Positions 23,518-34,602 of a stretch of DNA of 64,000 nucleotides are shown here, one piece after another. The position numbers and the translations under genes are program-made. Every line of letters begins with the position of its first letter. The stretch's first letter is position 1. The stretch is from Imbricaverruca yamaguchii (Eukaryota > Arthropoda > Thecostraca > Neoverrucidae), in NCBI GenBank assembly GCA_034440575.1, contig JAOTOL010001461.1, forward strand, positions 1 to 64,000, read 5' to 3'. The notes under the pieces are model-generated. The model was not told the origin of the DNA. It saw only the letters and a list, made by a program, of their open reading frames with translations, and made no database searches.

Positions 23518-24200
23518 CATTAGTCGGTTTTACAGCGAAAATTTGCTGGCAGGTCCCAGGTCTCAGAATAGAGGCCTGGGGCGAGATACAGGGAGAAGAC
23601 CTGGCATAATACTCCGCATACATTAAAAGTGACCACGGAATATATTTATCACATCAGTTTTAATAACGAAATAGGTTTTAATTTCGACAATACTGAAATA
23701 AGTAAAATTAAACTTCCGAACATCAGTAAATTGCAATACGCTTTCTGATTTACGTGGAGACTACACTCAGCTCTACCGCATATGGCAGCCGACAAATGAC
23801 TGCCAGATGACAAATTTGCGCTATAGTTAAATTTGCGAATGCTGAGGTTATAAGCCGACTTCCTGAGCAACTGTAGACAAAATGACGACAAAGCTATACT
23901 TAATCGATGTCAACCATGTTTATAAATCCATACCTGATACTCCCGACATGCTGTCACCGCACAACTAATAAATATTCATAACACACTCCACGAGTAGAAC
24001 GTTGGTGCACGGACTGATATGTTACTCGCCGACTATTGAGATATGGGTTTCGGAATATGAAATGGTTTAAGGAAAATTATACTAAAACAATCCGCCCAAA
24101 ATCGTTTCATTCTCACCATGAAGAAACGACTTTCCAGGAAAAGGCTGAGAAAATTGATCGGAATCAATTCTCATTAATGTTAACAGTTGTAAGTTGTAGG
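23518..24200 (+). mobile_element. TIR repeat family, copy E (right end missing)
   Basis: It begins tagtcggttttacagcg and follows copy C through aacttccgaacatcag, the agtcgacttcctgagcaac-like patch, acttaatcgatgtcaacca and aaaaatcgtttcatt-like segments, then loses similarity near 24200 before any right terminal repeat. It lies immediately after copy C. Confidence 0.65.
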
Positions 24201-24359
24201 CCTAAAAATGTATAGTATGTGATGTATAATAAGCGCAACAAATGTATTTTAAATAGGCATATGCATTTGTGCTTGTTAATCAGCATACTTATTAACATTG
24301 AATGTGCATTTGTATATGGACTTTCAATGACAGGCTATCGGCAGGAAGCGTTTTTGGCT

Positions 24360-24638
24360 TGACTTTATCCGATATCGCTTCTCGTGAATCAATCGTTTTT
24401 AGGCGAGTCGCGAGTTGAATCGCATCTTTCTGAAAAATGAGTCGAATCATGAGTCAATCATTCAAATATCATGTTTGGGCAGTACACACTGAATCATATG
24501 GCCCTCGAGTCTGATACCACTGAGTCGGATCCGAATTGATTCACATTTCTGTCACTCTGAGTCACAAGTCGAATCAGATCTCAAGATCTATGAGTCGCAT
24601 GGAGTCGAATCGAAACACTTGAGTCGAGCACAAGTCTG
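24360..24638. mobile_element. Relative of the hAT-like MITE (gattc/gactc-rich)
   Basis: It ends gagtcgagcacaagtctg, as does the element at 3982-4319. Its interior matches that element in reverse orientation (for example agatctatgagtcgcatg). The left terminal repeat is not clear. Confidence 0.6.
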
Positions 24639-24644
24639 CTTCTC

Positions 24645-24790
24645 ACACCCTCCGTCAGCGGCGCTGCTGTATTTGACGAGCCCTCAGTCAGCGGCGCTGC
24701 TGTATTTGACGAGCCCTCAGTCAGCGGCGCTGCTGTATTTGACGAGCCCTCCGTCAGCGGCGCTGCTATATTTGACGAGCCCTCTACCGG
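24645..24790. repeat. 33-bp tandem repeat, about four units
   Basis: Unit tcagcggcgctgctgtattt plus gacgagccctc. Because 33 is a multiple of three it opens ORFs on both strands (24581-24892 minus, 24619-24813 plus) with 11-aa repeats; these are not evidence of a gene. Confidence 0.85.
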
Positions 24791-24799
24791 CAGCACTTG

Positions 24800-27700
24800 C
24801 GCCTCCGGCGTGACCTCTGCCGGCGGCGCTTCTGCTGCTGACGGGCCCTCTGCCAGTGGTGCATCTAATTCAAGAATACTGATGCTGAACACAATCAGGT
24901 TGGTATAGAACTACTGTTGCTGAACCTATCTTCATAGCTCGAGGAACTTTGCTTTTGCCATGTGTGTAGTGTAGGAGTTGGTTGCATGCTGGTGTGAATG
25001 AAGCCGATATTGAGCGCTTGCAGTCCTGCCAACTGCAGTGGTATAGCATAGAGATAATGCCAAGATTTTGGAAAAGCTGGTAGGGCGGCCATAGAGCTGG
25101 GGCAATTGGGCCCGCCATACACCACGAATCCTTGGCACGTGACTACAATATTGTGTAGATTATACCCGCATTGTTTTTGAACATTGGATTGTCAAAGTAG
25201 AATTATCGACCATAGTTTAATAGAACAAAACTTGACATGGACAGTGTCAAACATTGTCTTCCCCTGTTAAATGTAGGTCGATCATTTTAGTTTGAATATC
25301 CAATGGCGCAACATCAGGGAGGTTAAAGCTCTCATCTAAGTTTTGAGCAAGTTCTGAATAGTTGCATCTAAAGCTATGTTCTCAAATGGGCCAATGGACC
25401 CAGGGGCTGTACGGCTTTCGAATAGGAATCACGACGCAGGAGTTTGACTCCACAGCAATCTTGCTGAGCAATGAAACTTGTTGGCGAGATATCTGGCTGG
25501 ATGGGAGGGGTTGGAAATGTTTAAATTCTTCAGCAATGGAGTGTGGAAAGATTTGAACATGATTAAATCAGCATTCTGTTGTAATTGCTTAATGCGGAAG
25601 AAGACACAATTACTTTATTATAGTGCATGGTAAGTTTGGTCCATGTATCTCCAAATGGCTCAAATCTGCTAAACTTCGGGTCGATTTCGTTTCTATCTTT
25701 AGGAAAGCAATTTCATGAATGTATCTCAACCAAAATCATTTAGTTCCGCAAACGTGCTTAAAGCCGCGTGGCTGCAGGAACTTCAAGGCAATACGCCCAT
25801 GACTGGTAGTGTCACGAGATTCGGCTGCACTGCGTTATTAATGCCGAGCCTCGCTGGTTCAGCTATGCGCACGTTACGCTGGCGATGCTCAAATAACAAC
25901 TTTTGCCATGAATCCGTGTATATTCTGATGCATGGCCAAATTCAGAGTAAGAAAGTGACCAAACTGTCCCGCAATTAGATTGGTGCTTTTATTCCCGTCC
26001 AAGGAGAGAGGTTCAAAGAAGTATTGACATTCGCAATCAATGCCATTGGTGGGAAGCTCACAACGTATTTGAGGGGCTAGCCCTAACCGTCCCATATTAA
26101 AATGACATTATTTGACATGCTATACCGAACATTGGAAGGGTTCGAGTCCGTCGAAAGAGACAGAAAGGATACTCCACATGTGTGCCCCCTGTCTCATAGG
26201 TGCAATAGCGTCTCCGTGAGACATAATATATTGATGCGTCTTGCGGGGACACTATATCATTACCAATATGTGGGCTGACATTCCCACACGCAACTTGTTC
26301 AAACCTAACGTGACCGTTATTACGCTATGAAACTTGGCATCATTTTGAGGAATTAATCTTCCTTCTACGAAATTCTTCTTGCAAGTTTGACAGTACTGCA
26401 ATCTCTTCGTTTTCTTTTGCTTATTACAGCGTTTGGTACCTAGATTTCTGTAGCGTTTCACCTACAATAACCTAAGACAAATTGACAAGATACCATTTTG
26501 TTTCATGTCCTATCGCTTTCCACCAAGACAGAAGTCGTCACCACACAATTATAATTGGGATTAAGTGATTTCAATGACCCCACGTGATGCAACCATCCAG
26601 TGCGACTTTGTCATGGAATAGTCTCGTGAGGCAACTTGACCTATATGACGCAGTAGAAGATTTGGCGTGACTTTATAGTACGCTATGCTTTTTATGCTCC
26701 TTTCGACGGAAAACAACTTCATCGCTGGCCAAATTGAGTCACTGAACTGCCACTACATTGTGTGATTTCTTTCGCGTTTAACCTAGTTTGATATGAAATG
26801 TCCCGAACAAAGGACGACATGATGTGCACACTTGCATATGTTTTGAATACTACGGGATATAAACATTGACGACAGACACAAAACATTTTATACTGTGCCA
26901 GTGCCTTACCTGACGTTTTTGCACATTACCGGAAGACATCATGCTAGCATATCAGCATGGGCCACTGAACACCCACGGCGGCAAATTTTTATACTCACCT
27001 TGCAAAATGTGAGAACTAAATTAAAGTTCTTCTAATTTTCTTCTAAATTTAGTTCTTCTAAAGTTAGAAGATAACGTTAAACGTTAATTCGTGCTACCGT
27101 TGTAGGCTATTTACCACGAACTTCGCGCGAAAGCCATCTGACAAACCCTCTAGCAGCCTCTGGCCTCCCCTCTCCCTACCTTCTCCACGGTAAATGGCAA
27201 GGATTAACCTCAAAGTCGCAAAAACATCCATATAGAAAGCATGTGGGTGGAAGCGAACACCAAACGTCTTAACTCTAAAGACTCCTCCATATCATTTGGA
27301 TTGTGGAGCGGATAACGATAATAGGTGGAGGGTAGGTAGTATTATTGCCTAAAGTCGCTGCACGTGCGGAGTCGCCCCTCAATCCCCACCTCCAGACAAA
27401 TTTGGTATATATCAAGGTAAACATAGGGTTGTCTGTATAGCATTGCACTCTCGCATGTTCTAACAGCAAATGTCGATGCATTTCCAGCGGTCTCTTTTTA
27501 CGCTCTTTGCATGCACAGCATTTCAAAATGTGTATTGATTCGAAGCACCCCACCCCGAACTCTCGCATGAATTCTTCATCTGTCATAGCGGCTCACTTTA
27601 ACACTTTCATTTATATTTGAGCTAAGGCAGATCTGGTCGACGGCCCTCGCGCAGTCGAGCGACCGTGGAGAACGAAAAAGTGCTTTGATGAAACTGAGCG

Positions 27701-28974
27701 TGGTACCAAACGTACCAAGGCATTACTCGGCTTTCGAATGGTATGGGGCAAGAAAGAGTTGAACGCCGTAATTCCTCGGTAAACAATAGTAGCGCAATGA
27801 GCCTGGTCAATTTCAGGTGGATAATTAATACTAATTTTCCTCATGGGTGGAGATAAGTAAAAACGTTGCTGTTGCGGACTGTGCAATTGTTGCGGAAATA
27901 AGAAGTGGTGTCGCCCGACGGGCAAAACTACGCAAATTTGGAGGAAGTCTATGCTGCGAGAGCCAAGTTTGACATTGCAACTGCAATAGCTGGAGTACTG
28001 TATTGTCGACCGATTCCTCCAAAAGGTTCGCCATAAAGGTCAGATGTTGCATCAGATTTGGAGTAGTTTTGATTTGTTTTATAATGGTGGGAAGCATGCT
28101 AGACGTGAACAATGCAGCATATTTTATGGACGTGTTTGAAATCCTCGGAGTAGTTGCGATTTATGATAATTAACTTGAACTTTGTCTGCGCTCTTAAAAT
28201 GTGCTTGGTACTAAAGGAAGCAACTGCAAACTACAGTGATTTCTTCCTAAAAAACTGAGGCGTTGTTCGATGCCACCACCACCAACACATTGACGGCCCC
28301 TCCCCTAGTGGACCTGCCCCTGGGCTCCAGACCGGATGAGCGGAACCACTTTCAAGTGCAGATAGCGGTCATAATTTATCATAAAGATCAAAATGTAATA
28401 CACCACCCTGCTCGAGTGGAGGTTGTAGCACGTATATGGCATTTGTCAATCAGTACGAAGTAATCATAACTTTTAGATGTACTTCGGTGTAATATCGCAA
28501 GTTCGACAAGTAGAAACGTGAATTATATTTCTGGATGCACTTGAAAAGACTATTGACGCCTTTTGTATGCTCATATTTATATTTATTCCAGGTGTGTGCC
28601 TGTATTTGTAACAAACAGGCGGCCAAGCTTACTAGCTCGTCGTGCTATCACGAATATTCCGCAACAAATGAAACGAACATCCTCAAGTATGCTTCCTGAA
28701 AATTTTAACAATATCGTGAACATCATGCAGCTTTGAATTTATGCTCGAGACCAACAAGGGCCAATAATTTCCGAAGTTAGTAAATAGGTGGAAAGTCGCT
28801 ATGTCCGAAACAGCATGATGTTCAACAAGATGTCGCACTATTTATCGGTGCGCCTGGCAAAGCTGTCCGCATGATCTCTGATCTTTAATTGTCCCTGAAG
28901 AACTGCATTCGAAAGACGTTTGTCATCCCTACCAATATAATAATCATGCACGTGCATTCGATAGCAATGTTATG
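24800..28974. other. Gene-poor stretch
   Basis: I see no supportable gene. A lone box-B-like gggttcgagtcc near 26138 lacks a box A. Minus-strand ORFs at 27275-28112 vaguely resemble a LINE C-terminus (AFNSFLPHTIRKP near 27750) but are too short and diverged to call. A ttctaaattt-type short repeat lies near 27025-27070. Confidence 0.5.
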
Positions 28975-29062
28975 CTTTAGTTATGTTATGGTTATGTTTT
29001 GTTAGTTTACGATAGTTATGTTAGTTATGTTATGGTTACGATAGTTATGTTATGCCTCAGTT
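28975..29062. repeat. (gttatg)-type short repeat
   Basis: Irregular gttatg and ttatgttatggtta units immediately upstream of the 24-bp minisatellite. Confidence 0.7.
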
Positions 29063-29090
29063 ATGGTTCCCAAGAGTGGCGGGTGCTGCC

Positions 29091-30655
29091 TGACAGGCAC
29101 TCCGTTGACGGCCCTGTGAATCACTCTGTTGACGGCCCTGACAGGCGCTCTGTTGACAGCCCTGACAGGTGCTCTGTTGACGGCCCTGGGAGGCGTTATG
29201 TTGAGAGCCCTGACAGACACCCTGTTGACGGCCCTGACAGGTGCTCTGTTGACAGCCCTGACAGACACTCTGTTGTCAGCCCTGACAGGCACTCTGTTGA
29301 CGGCCCTGACAGGCTCTCTGTTGACGGCCCTGACAGGTGCTCTGTTGACAGCCCTGACAGACACTCTGTTGTCAGCCCTGACAGGCACTCTGTTGACAGC
29401 CCTGACAGGCGTTCTGTTGACGGCCCTGACGGGCGCTCTGACAGCCCTGACAGGCTCTCTGTTGACGGCCCTGACAGGTGATCTGTTGACAGCCTTGACA
29501 GGCATTCTGTTGACGGCCCTGACAGATGCTCTGTTGACGGCCCTGACAGGCACTCTGTTGTCAGCCCTGACAGGTGCTCTGTCTGACGGCCCTGGGGAGG
29601 CGTTTGTTGAGAGCCCTGACAGCCCCTGTTGACGGCCCTGACAGGTGCTCTGTTGACAGCCCTGACAGCACTCTGTTGTCAGCCCTGACAGGCACTCTGT
29701 TGACGGCCCTGACAGGCGCTCTGTTGACGGCCCTGACAGGTGCTCTGTTGACGGCCCTGACAGGCGCTCTGTTGACAGCCCTGACGGGCTCTCTGTTGAC
29801 GGCCCTGACGAGCACTCTGTTGTCAGCCCTGACAGGTGCTCTGTTGACGGCCCTGACAGGCGCTCTGTTGACAGCCCTGACGGGCTCTCTGTTGTCAGCC
29901 CTGGCAGGTACTCTGTTGACGGCCCTGACAGATGCTCTGTTGACGGCCCTGACAGGATGCTCTGTTGACGGCCTTGACAGGCTCTCTGTTGACAGCCCTG
30001 ACAGGCTCTCTGTTGACGGCCTTGACAGGCACTCTGTTGACAGCCCTGACAGGCTCTCTGTTGACGGCCCTGGGAAGCACTCTGTTGACGGCCCTGGCAG
30101 GTACTCTGTTGACAGCCCTGACAGGCCTCTGTTGACAGCCCTGACAGGCCTCTGTTGACAGCCTTGACAGGCTCTCTGTTGACAGCCTCTGTTGGACAGG
30201 CCTCTGTTGACAGCCCTGACAGGCGCTCTGTTGACAGCCCTGGCAGGCACTCTGTTGACGGCCCTGACAGGCGCTCTGTTGACAGCCCTGACAGATGCTC
30301 TGTTGACAGCCTTGACAGGCATTCTGTTGACGGCCCTGACAGACGCTCTGTTGACGGCCTTGACAGGCACTCTGTTGACAGCCCTGACAGGCTCTCTGTT
30401 GACAGCCCATCGGACGAACTATCCGCGGCGATGGCCGAGCTGTCCGTGGCCGACAGGCTCTCTGTTGTCAGCCCTGACAGCCTTTGACGCCCTAGGCGTC
30501 TGTTGACGGCCCTGGCAGGCGCTCTGTTGACAGCCCTGACGGGCCTCTGTTGTCAGCCCTGGCAGGTACTCTGTTGACGGCCCTGACAGGCTCTCTGTTG
30601 ACGGCCCTGACAGGCGCTCTGTTGACAGCCCTGACAGGCGCTCTGTTGACAGCCC
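29091..30655. repeat. 24-bp minisatellite, about 65 units
   Basis: Unit tgttgacggccctgacaggc plus rctc, with a/g variants at a few fixed sites and some shortened units. As 24 is a multiple of three, long ORFs stay open on both strands (TALTG/LLTALTG, VDGPDRxS and RAVNRxPV peptides). The array runs to 23 bp before the start codon of the SIAH-like gene. Confidence 0.95.
30405..30455 (+). repeat. Duplicated 5' end of the SIAH-like gene inside the minisatellite
   Basis: 51 bp, from gcccatcggacgaac through the ATG at 30431 and seven further codons (MAELSVAD), repeats at 30652-30702, 247 bp downstream. After the duplicated piece the array resumes, so this upstream ATG opens only an 18-codon ORF ending at 30487. 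Confidence 0.9.
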
Positions 30656-30677
30656 ATCGGACGAACTATCCGCGGCG

Positions 30678-31604
30678 ATGGCCGAGCTGTCCGTGGCCGA
30701 CATGCGCACCGTGATGGCCGCCATCTTCGACAACGTCGAGTGTCCGGTCTGCTACCAGGAGCTGCAGACGCCCATCTACCAGTGCAACAACGGCCACCCC
30801 GTGTGCGCCAAGTGCCGGCCGCGCGTGCGCAACTGTCCCGTCTGCAAGTCGTGGATGTACCACGTGCGCGCGCTCACGCTGGAGAAGATCGTGCGCGAGC
30901 TGCCGCGGCCGTGCCGGTTCGCGCATCACGGCTGCGCAGCGCGACTGTGCGTGTCCGCCCGGCAGCGGCACGAGCGCGCCTGTCCGCTGCGGCCGGCGCG
31001 CTGCGTCGAGGCGCTGGTGGCGTGCAGCTGGAGCGGGCCGCTGCCGCAGGCGCGCGCCCACCTGGTCCAGCACCACCAGCTGGACAGCCGCCTGCACTGC
31101 CGCATGCAGGGCCGCTTCCGCTTCAGCGTCGGCTGGCACGGCCAGGAGAAGTTCCTGGAGGACGTGTCGAGCGGCCTGCTGTTCCGCTGCCTGATCCGCA
31201 GCGAGCGCGGCCGGCTGCACTTCATGTGCCACGCGCTGGCCGGCGCCGACCGCGCCAGCCTGTACGTGTTCCGCGTGCTGGTGACGCACCAGTGCTCGCA
31301 CCGGCGCATCTCGTACGAGGGCCCCGTGGTGAGCGTGTTCCAGTCGGTCGGCAAGACGATCGAGCTGAGCCAGGGCATGTGGGTGGGCCGCGACTGGCTG
31401 CAGAGCGCCTGCAGCTGCCGCTCGCGGCGCAACTGCTTCGACACCACGTGGCAGCTGTGTCGCAAGGCGGACGTCCGCCAGATGGAGGCGCTGCGCAACA
31501 CCACCCTCGTCAACTGCCTGGCGCCGCAGGGCGCCATGGACGGCGGACCTTTCCAGGAAGCGGCGGCCGTACCGGCCGCTGGGGGGTCCGCGTCGGCGCA
31601 GTGA
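30678..31604 (+). CDS. RING/SIAH-type (seven in absentia-like) E3 ubiquitin ligase, intronless
   Basis: 308 aa, close to the ~280-315 aa of SINA/SIAH proteins, which ubiquitinate substrates held by a C-terminal beta-sandwich domain. RING residues keep exact SIAH spacing: C22-x2-C25-x10-C36-x3-H40-x2-C43-x2-C46-x6-C53-x2-C56. Then come the two SIAH zinc fingers: C79-x6-C86-x11-H98-x3-C102 and C109-x6-C116-x11-H128-x3-H132. The substrate-binding region (about 135-285) is diverged but keeps an ISYEGPVVSV-type strand. The tail is Ala/Gly-rich. The start at 30678 is preceded by in-frame stops in the minisatellite; M9 and M13 are alternatives. The exon is very GC-rich, unlike its flanks. Being intronless and diverged, it could be a retrocopy-derived paralogue rather than the canonical sina gene. 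The frame is intact. Confidence 0.8.
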   Translation: MAELSVADMRTVMAAIFDNVECPVCYQELQTPIYQCNNGHPVCAKCRPRVRNCPVCKSWMYHVRALTLEKIVRELPRPCRFAHHGCAARLCVSARQRHERACPLRPARCVEALVACSWSGPLPQARAHLVQHHQLDSRLHCRMQGRFRFSVGWHGQEKFLEDVSSGLLFRCLIRSERGRLHFMCHALAGADRASLYVFRVLVTHQCSHRRISYEGPVVSVFQSVGKTIELSQGMWVGRDWLQSACSCRSRRNCFDTTWQLCRKADVRQMEALRNTTLVNCLAPQGAMDGGPFQEAAAVPAAGGSASAQ

Positions 31605-34308
31605 ATTGCTCGCCCGCCTGGCAAGTCTGCGACTGCTCGAGTTATCGTGGGCTACAGGTCCTCGCATTTTAGCGCGAATTTTTTACCAGCTGAATGGCAT
31701 ACTCCTCAGGACATCACTTATGGTCAACCTAATGCGATCCTTGTATGCACCGTGGTATCTCATGTATTCAATGAAGCATATTCAGCCGGGTAAATTGGCT
31801 TCGTGAGGTCCTCATTGGCTCGGTGGTTCCTCCTCAGGTGGATACATCGGCTTCGAGAAGTCCTCATGGGCTCAGTGGTTCTTCGCTGTGTTGAAGTGAT
31901 CGTCTTACTGAAGCTCCTTCGACGTGTCCTGTAGATTCTGGATCGATCGTGTCCTCTGGATTGCGGACAGCCAGCAATAAGCCTTACGCAGATCTCATTG
32001 GCTTCATGAGTCTTATCACTGGCAAAATCTACCGTGCTGGGTAAAGACCCGTACCACGAACCCTCGAGCAAACTTTATTTTTCACCGCAGTGGTCAACGA
32101 ATGAACCTTGGATAATTTCACCTCTCCGCATTCGAGCCTGTCGAGAATTGGCATTGTACGTGAATGCGAAATCACGCGCTCGGCTTATTCCATGCACTGC
32201 CGACATTTCCATAGCTGTACTGGAATGGATCCTTGCTTCCTCTGTGCATTGTTTTACCTCCAGACAATAGACCTGTGCTCTTGTGAAGCACGGTGCGTGC
32301 TAGCATTATGGTTGTAAGACAAAGGTACTTACCGCTTCACCACACACTCACAAGTTCTTTAACCGTACTGACACATACAATGTGCTTTCCTTAGTTTCAG
32401 CGAAGGAAGGCTCATATTTCATTTTACGCAGAAAAACGCCATCGTGACATTGTGCTGCTGCTTTGGTGTTCATATGCGCACTAAATTATCGTTTCCTTAA
32501 CTATGTACGCATACCAGATCAATGCTTTGCAATGCATGGAAAGAAGTGTGCACTGTACTAGCCTGTGGAAGCTGCAAAATACACAACATAATCGTACCTT
32601 GCTAGCAATAGCCACAGTAGCGGGTGGGTGGGTGCGCTTGGGTGTACAAGTGTGATTGAGCGTCTACGTCTGCGCGCATGAACCTCCACGAGACTAGGCA
32701 TTATGGGGTAGCCAGTAAATGTCCTGTAGCAAACAAAGCGAGACAGTTTGTAAGCTGGGTATAAACAGTTAACGAAGATCAGTGTCCTGGAATTCGCTTC
32801 TTGGCAAAGTGGAATGTAGCAGGCGAAGGCAAGACCCGTGATGACGTCACAGGTTGAAATATGACTGGGAAATGTACAGACAAACAATTATACTGAGAAA
32901 TACACCGGATGCAATCTGCATCTGGTGAGCAAGGCTGCTGTGGCACAGGTGCCAGGAAACAAGGACATCTAACGAGCAGCAGCCACTGCAGCTATGTTGT
33001 GTGAAGTACGGTTTCACGAGCTGTCGCATAGCTTCGCATGCACGAAACAGTCTGCGTGCAAACATTCTCATGCGCATGACTTCCTATCCCGAAGCATTGG
33101 TATGTACAGCAAGTGAGGCGACAATGAGATGTCGAGAGTGGACTGGAGTCGACAGGTACCGACTCCCCGCTCCGTCCTCTGGTGGTACCCCTTACACCGT
33201 AGCAATGGGCGCTGCATGACCAATGTAGTCGATGCGCCCTAAAGCCCTAAAAACTAACTTACACCGTAGCACTCATGCACCACATAACGTCGCCTTGCCC
33301 GCGATCTTGATTAGCTCTGAAGATGTAAATCAGTGTGATGCTCTACAGAGGACACTAGGTAAAAGGGCAAGACAGATCATAGAAGGGGTGGCATAGAAGC
33401 CGGGGCATGAGGAACGAGGTGGCGTGGGCGACAACGGACGAGAGACTGCAGTGCGAATATAATGGAGAGCAAGCCAAACGTTCACAGCAAGCACACAAAA
33501 ACATGGGCAGGTCGGAGGACTGAGGGCGTGACGGGGAACATGACACGGCGGAGAATACGGCGACGTCACAACAAGGGCCATCGGCTAGGAGAAAAAAAGA
33601 AACTTAAAATATTATCCCCCTGTAAAAAAAAAGTCCGGAAGATGTTCAAAGCAGTCCGAGGGGCATTAAAACGGTCTTGCATAGGGAGTTCCAGCAATTC
33701 CCAAGGCGAGGGGAAGGACATTAGTTCCATCCGGCTCGTTCGCCTGAAATCAGTTCCCAACTGGCAAAAAAGGTTACGAGTACGAAGATGTAACTACTCC
33801 TGCCTCACGGCAATCTACATACGAAAGTTTCCATGCGCAGCATTACACAACACAAACTGTTCATACACGGATTCCATTCGACAAGGGAGATGACACGTTA
33901 TGTCAGAGGCAGGACAATACAGATGACATGATAGGACAGGGGTCAGGATATAGGGCAGACGATGTGACACGACATAGTAGAGGGCATTTCGAGGAAAATG
34001 CAATGGCGAGTTCTGAGCTGTGTGCGAGTCCTGTCACCAGGTACTGGCCACGAAGTTTGCGAACTCGCCACTAGATGGCAGAGCTGAAGCGGTTTGCGGC
34101 CCGCCCACCTCCGATCAGCCACAGCGAGCGGAGGGTGTCCGGGCGCTGGGACGTCAGTGGTGGCGCGGTCGGTGCCGAGTGCTCTGAGTGGGTCCGCAGC
34201 TGGCTGGCGAGAGGTTTGAGTGCGATCGCGACGTGAGCTATGCGGCACGCGAGGCTTGCGAGCCCACACCGGTAGCGCGCGCGGAGTGTGCACTGCTCAG
34301 TGACTGCC
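31605..34308. other. Intergenic region between SIAH-like and arrestin genes
   Basis: A partly duplicated ~54-bp phrase (gtcctcattggctcggtggt / gtcctcatgggctcagtggt) lies near 31808 and 31860, and a micro-retroposon at 33205-33257. ORF 33462-33893 (143 aa, basic) shows no motif I recognise. Promoter sequence for the downstream gene is presumably near the 3' end but I cannot define it. Confidence 0.5.
33205..33257 (+). mobile_element. 53-bp micro-retroposon (SINE 3' hairpin domain)
   Basis: It reads atgggcgctgcatgacc, loop, gtcgatgcgccctaaagccc, then taaaaactaa. It is flanked by a perfect 14-bp duplication cttacaccgtagca (33191-33204 and 33258-33271). This is the clearest member of the set. 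Confidence 0.9.
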
Positions 34309-34470
34309 GGTGACCGAGACAGCGTCTCGACACAGCTGTGTCCTCGTGTCCGGCGCGGCCGGTGACCGAGACAGCGTCTCGACACAGCTGTGTCCTCGGG
34401 TCAGGCGCGGCCGGTGACCGAGACAGCGTCTCGACACAGCTGTCCTCGGGTCCGCGGTGACCGAGCCCAG
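34309..34470. repeat. 52-bp tandem repeat just upstream of the arrestin start codon
   Basis: Three units start at 34309, 34361 and 34413, plus a partial unit at 34456. Each holds two palindromes: cgagacagcgtctcg and acacagctgtgt (the latter with an E-box-like cagctg, shortened in the third unit). The position, ending ~12 bp before the ATG, makes it 5'UTR or core promoter. Confidence 0.85.
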
Positions 34471-34481
34471 CCGGCCGCGAT

Positions 34482-34602
34482 ATGTCGCGCAAGCTGCTCA
34501 AGTTCCTGATCCTGTTCGACAACGAGAGCCTGCTGTACTTCCCGGGCCAGTTCATCAGTGGCAGAGTGCTGGTGGAGCTCGAGGAGGAGACGCCCGTACA
34601 AG
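34482..34602 (+). CDS. Arrestin-domain gene, exon 1
   Basis: It codes residues 1-40 and the first base of codon 41. The start codon is preceded by stop-containing GC-rich leader. The donor is caag|gtaact. It carries the conserved KFLILFDN and YFPGQ segments that open arrestin N-domains. Confidence 0.85.

Noticed and set aside
26130..26155. Box B-like gggttcgagtcc suggesting a tRNA or SINE
   Set aside because: No box A at the correct distance and no foldable arms.
27275..28112. Possible LINE C-terminus on the minus strand
   Set aside because: Only a loose AFNSFLPHTIRKP-like phrase; frames and spacing do not hold up.
29050..30410. Long ORFs on both strands (up to 269 aa) with VDGPDRRS, TALTGALL or RAVNRAPV repeats
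   Set aside because: They follow from the 24-bp period of the minisatellite, which keeps several frames open; no start context, domain or codon signal.
30666..31672. Overlapping ORFs of 333 aa (minus), 310 aa (+) and 232 aa (minus) across the SIAH-like gene
   Set aside because: GC-rich shadows; only the frame starting 30678 has a coherent domain structure.
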